A DNA stretch of 6,997 nucleotides from an uncultured Leptospiraceae bacterium (lineage in GTDB: Bacteria > Spirochaetota > Leptospiria > Leptospirales > Leptospiraceae), in the NCBI GenBank assembly GCA_937924465.1, contig CALDSP010000040.1:1-6997 (forward strand). The letters run 5' to 3'. Made by a program: the position numbers and the translations under genes. Below the pieces are notes generated by a model. That model was not told the origin of the DNA, did no database searches, and worked only from the letters and a program-made list of their open reading frames with translations. Shown here one piece after another: positions 6,294 through 6,997 of the stretch; positions within the stretch are counted from its first letter, which is position 1; each line of letters begins with the position of its first letter.

Positions 6294-6997
6294 TTTCTTT
6301 TCTTTCTGCTTGCATTATCACGTTAAACGAAGAAGATAATATCGCTCGATGTTTACGCAGTCTTTCCTTTATTAGTGAAATCATTCTGTTAGATTCTGGT
6401 TCTACTGATCAGACCCTTCAAATTGCACGAGACTTTCCAAATGTTCAAATTTATCAAAAAGAATTTATTAACTATATTGATCAAAAAAATTATTGTATGA
6501 CTCTTGCGCGTAACGATTGGATCTTATTTTTAGATGCAGACGAAGAAGTTTCAGGAGAATTAAAAAATGAGATTTGTTCTTTAAGTCGAATAGATTGGCA
6601 AACTCAAGCAGGGTTTTGGATTCCTAGGCTCACTTATTATTTGGGAGAATGGATTTATTATGGGGGATGGTATCCTGACTATCAAATGAAATTATTCCGA
6701 AAATCTATGGGATGCTTTACTGGGTTTTTAGTTCATGAACAGGTTAAGGTAATAGGAAAAGTCAAAAAATTAAAATTTCCTATTTTGCATTATTCTTATA
6801 AAAATATTTCCGATCATTTAAAATTTATAGATAAATATTCCACTTTATTTGCTTTAGAAAAGTACAATCAAGGGAAGAAATCGGGAGTATTTTTTGCTTT
6901 TGGGAAATCGATTTATAAATTTTTATACATGTATTTTATAAGATTAGGGTTTTTACATGGTAGGGTTGGGTTTATTATTTCTGTGCTTGGGGCATAT
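6290..6997 (+). CDS. Family 2 glycosyltransferase (WaaE/KdtX-like), 5' part
   Basis: The gene runs off the window; 236 codons are visible and all are open. The GT-A fold signatures are in order: CIITLNEEDNIARCLRSL (8-25), IILLDSGSTDQT (31-42), the metal/nucleotide-sugar-binding LDADEE (DxD at 82-84), and the WaaE-family GGWYPDYQMKLFRK (125-138) followed by VHE (148-150) and LHYSYKN. A hydrophobic C-terminal stretch around FLYMYFIRLGFL suggests membrane association. The family transfers sugars to LPS core or related surface glycans at the inner membrane; acceptor and sugar cannot be told here. The start is taken as TTG 6290, which overlaps the preceding TGA (TTGA). It places the first beta-strand at the usual distance from the N-terminus, and no ATG or GTG lies nearby in frame. 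AAGAG ends 9 bases before it as a possible ribosome site. Confidence 0.9.
   Translation, partial: MISFLSACIITLNEEDNIARCLRSLSFISEIILLDSGSTDQTLQIARDFPNVQIYQKEFINYIDQKNYCMTLARNDWILFLDADEEVSGELKNEICSLSRIDWQTQAGFWIPRLTYYLGEWIYYGGWYPDYQMKLFRKSMGCFTGFLVHEQVKVIGKVKKLKFPILHYSYKNISDHLKFIDKYSTLFALEKYNQGKKSGVFFAFGKSIYKFLYMYFIRLGFLHGRVGFIISVLGAY

Overview
The window is AT-rich, gene-dense bacterial DNA. It encodes a diderm-type tripartite export apparatus, a MASE1–SpoIIE phosphatase, a GHKL ATPase-like protein and a WaaE-like glycosyltransferase. AT-richness, Lys/Ile/Phe-rich proteins, outer-membrane machinery and heavy use of SpoIIE/GHKL signalling suggest a spirochaete of the Leptospira group. That assignment rests on overall style and family recall, not on a marker gene, so it is tentative.

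Layout. Bases 1-3670 (+) are the tail of an exporter operon: the C-terminal part of an ABC half-transporter (cut by the window start), a HlyD-type membrane fusion protein (starts overlap by ATGA), and a TolC-type outer-membrane channel (2-base gap). Together they would form an inner-membrane to outer-membrane conduit. No substrate gene is visible. The most unusual point is the ABC protein's nucleotide-binding domain. Its reading frame is intact, but Walker A, Q-loop, signature, D-loop and H-loop are all degenerate and only Walker B is preserved, so it looks like a pseudo-ATPase subunit.

Bases 3665-5422 (-) hold a convergent gene for a polytopic MASE1 sensor joined by a coiled coil to a SpoIIE/PP2C phosphatase with all metal-binding Asp motifs. 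Its stop overlaps the TolC gene's stop by 6 bases, and a short hairpin followed by T residues lies across the junction. Bases 5423-5621 are the AT-rich divergent control region, with a good -10 box for the phosphatase gene, a 10-bp palindrome, and a weaker promoter for the rightward genes.

Bases 5622-6997 (+) hold a stand-alone GHKL-fold protein with intact N and G2 boxes but an altered G1 box. It overlaps by TTGA a family 2 glycosyltransferase that runs off the window end. The divergent phosphatase/kinase-fold pair suggests a partner-switching type signalling module. This is inference, because no STAS-domain antagonist is in the window.
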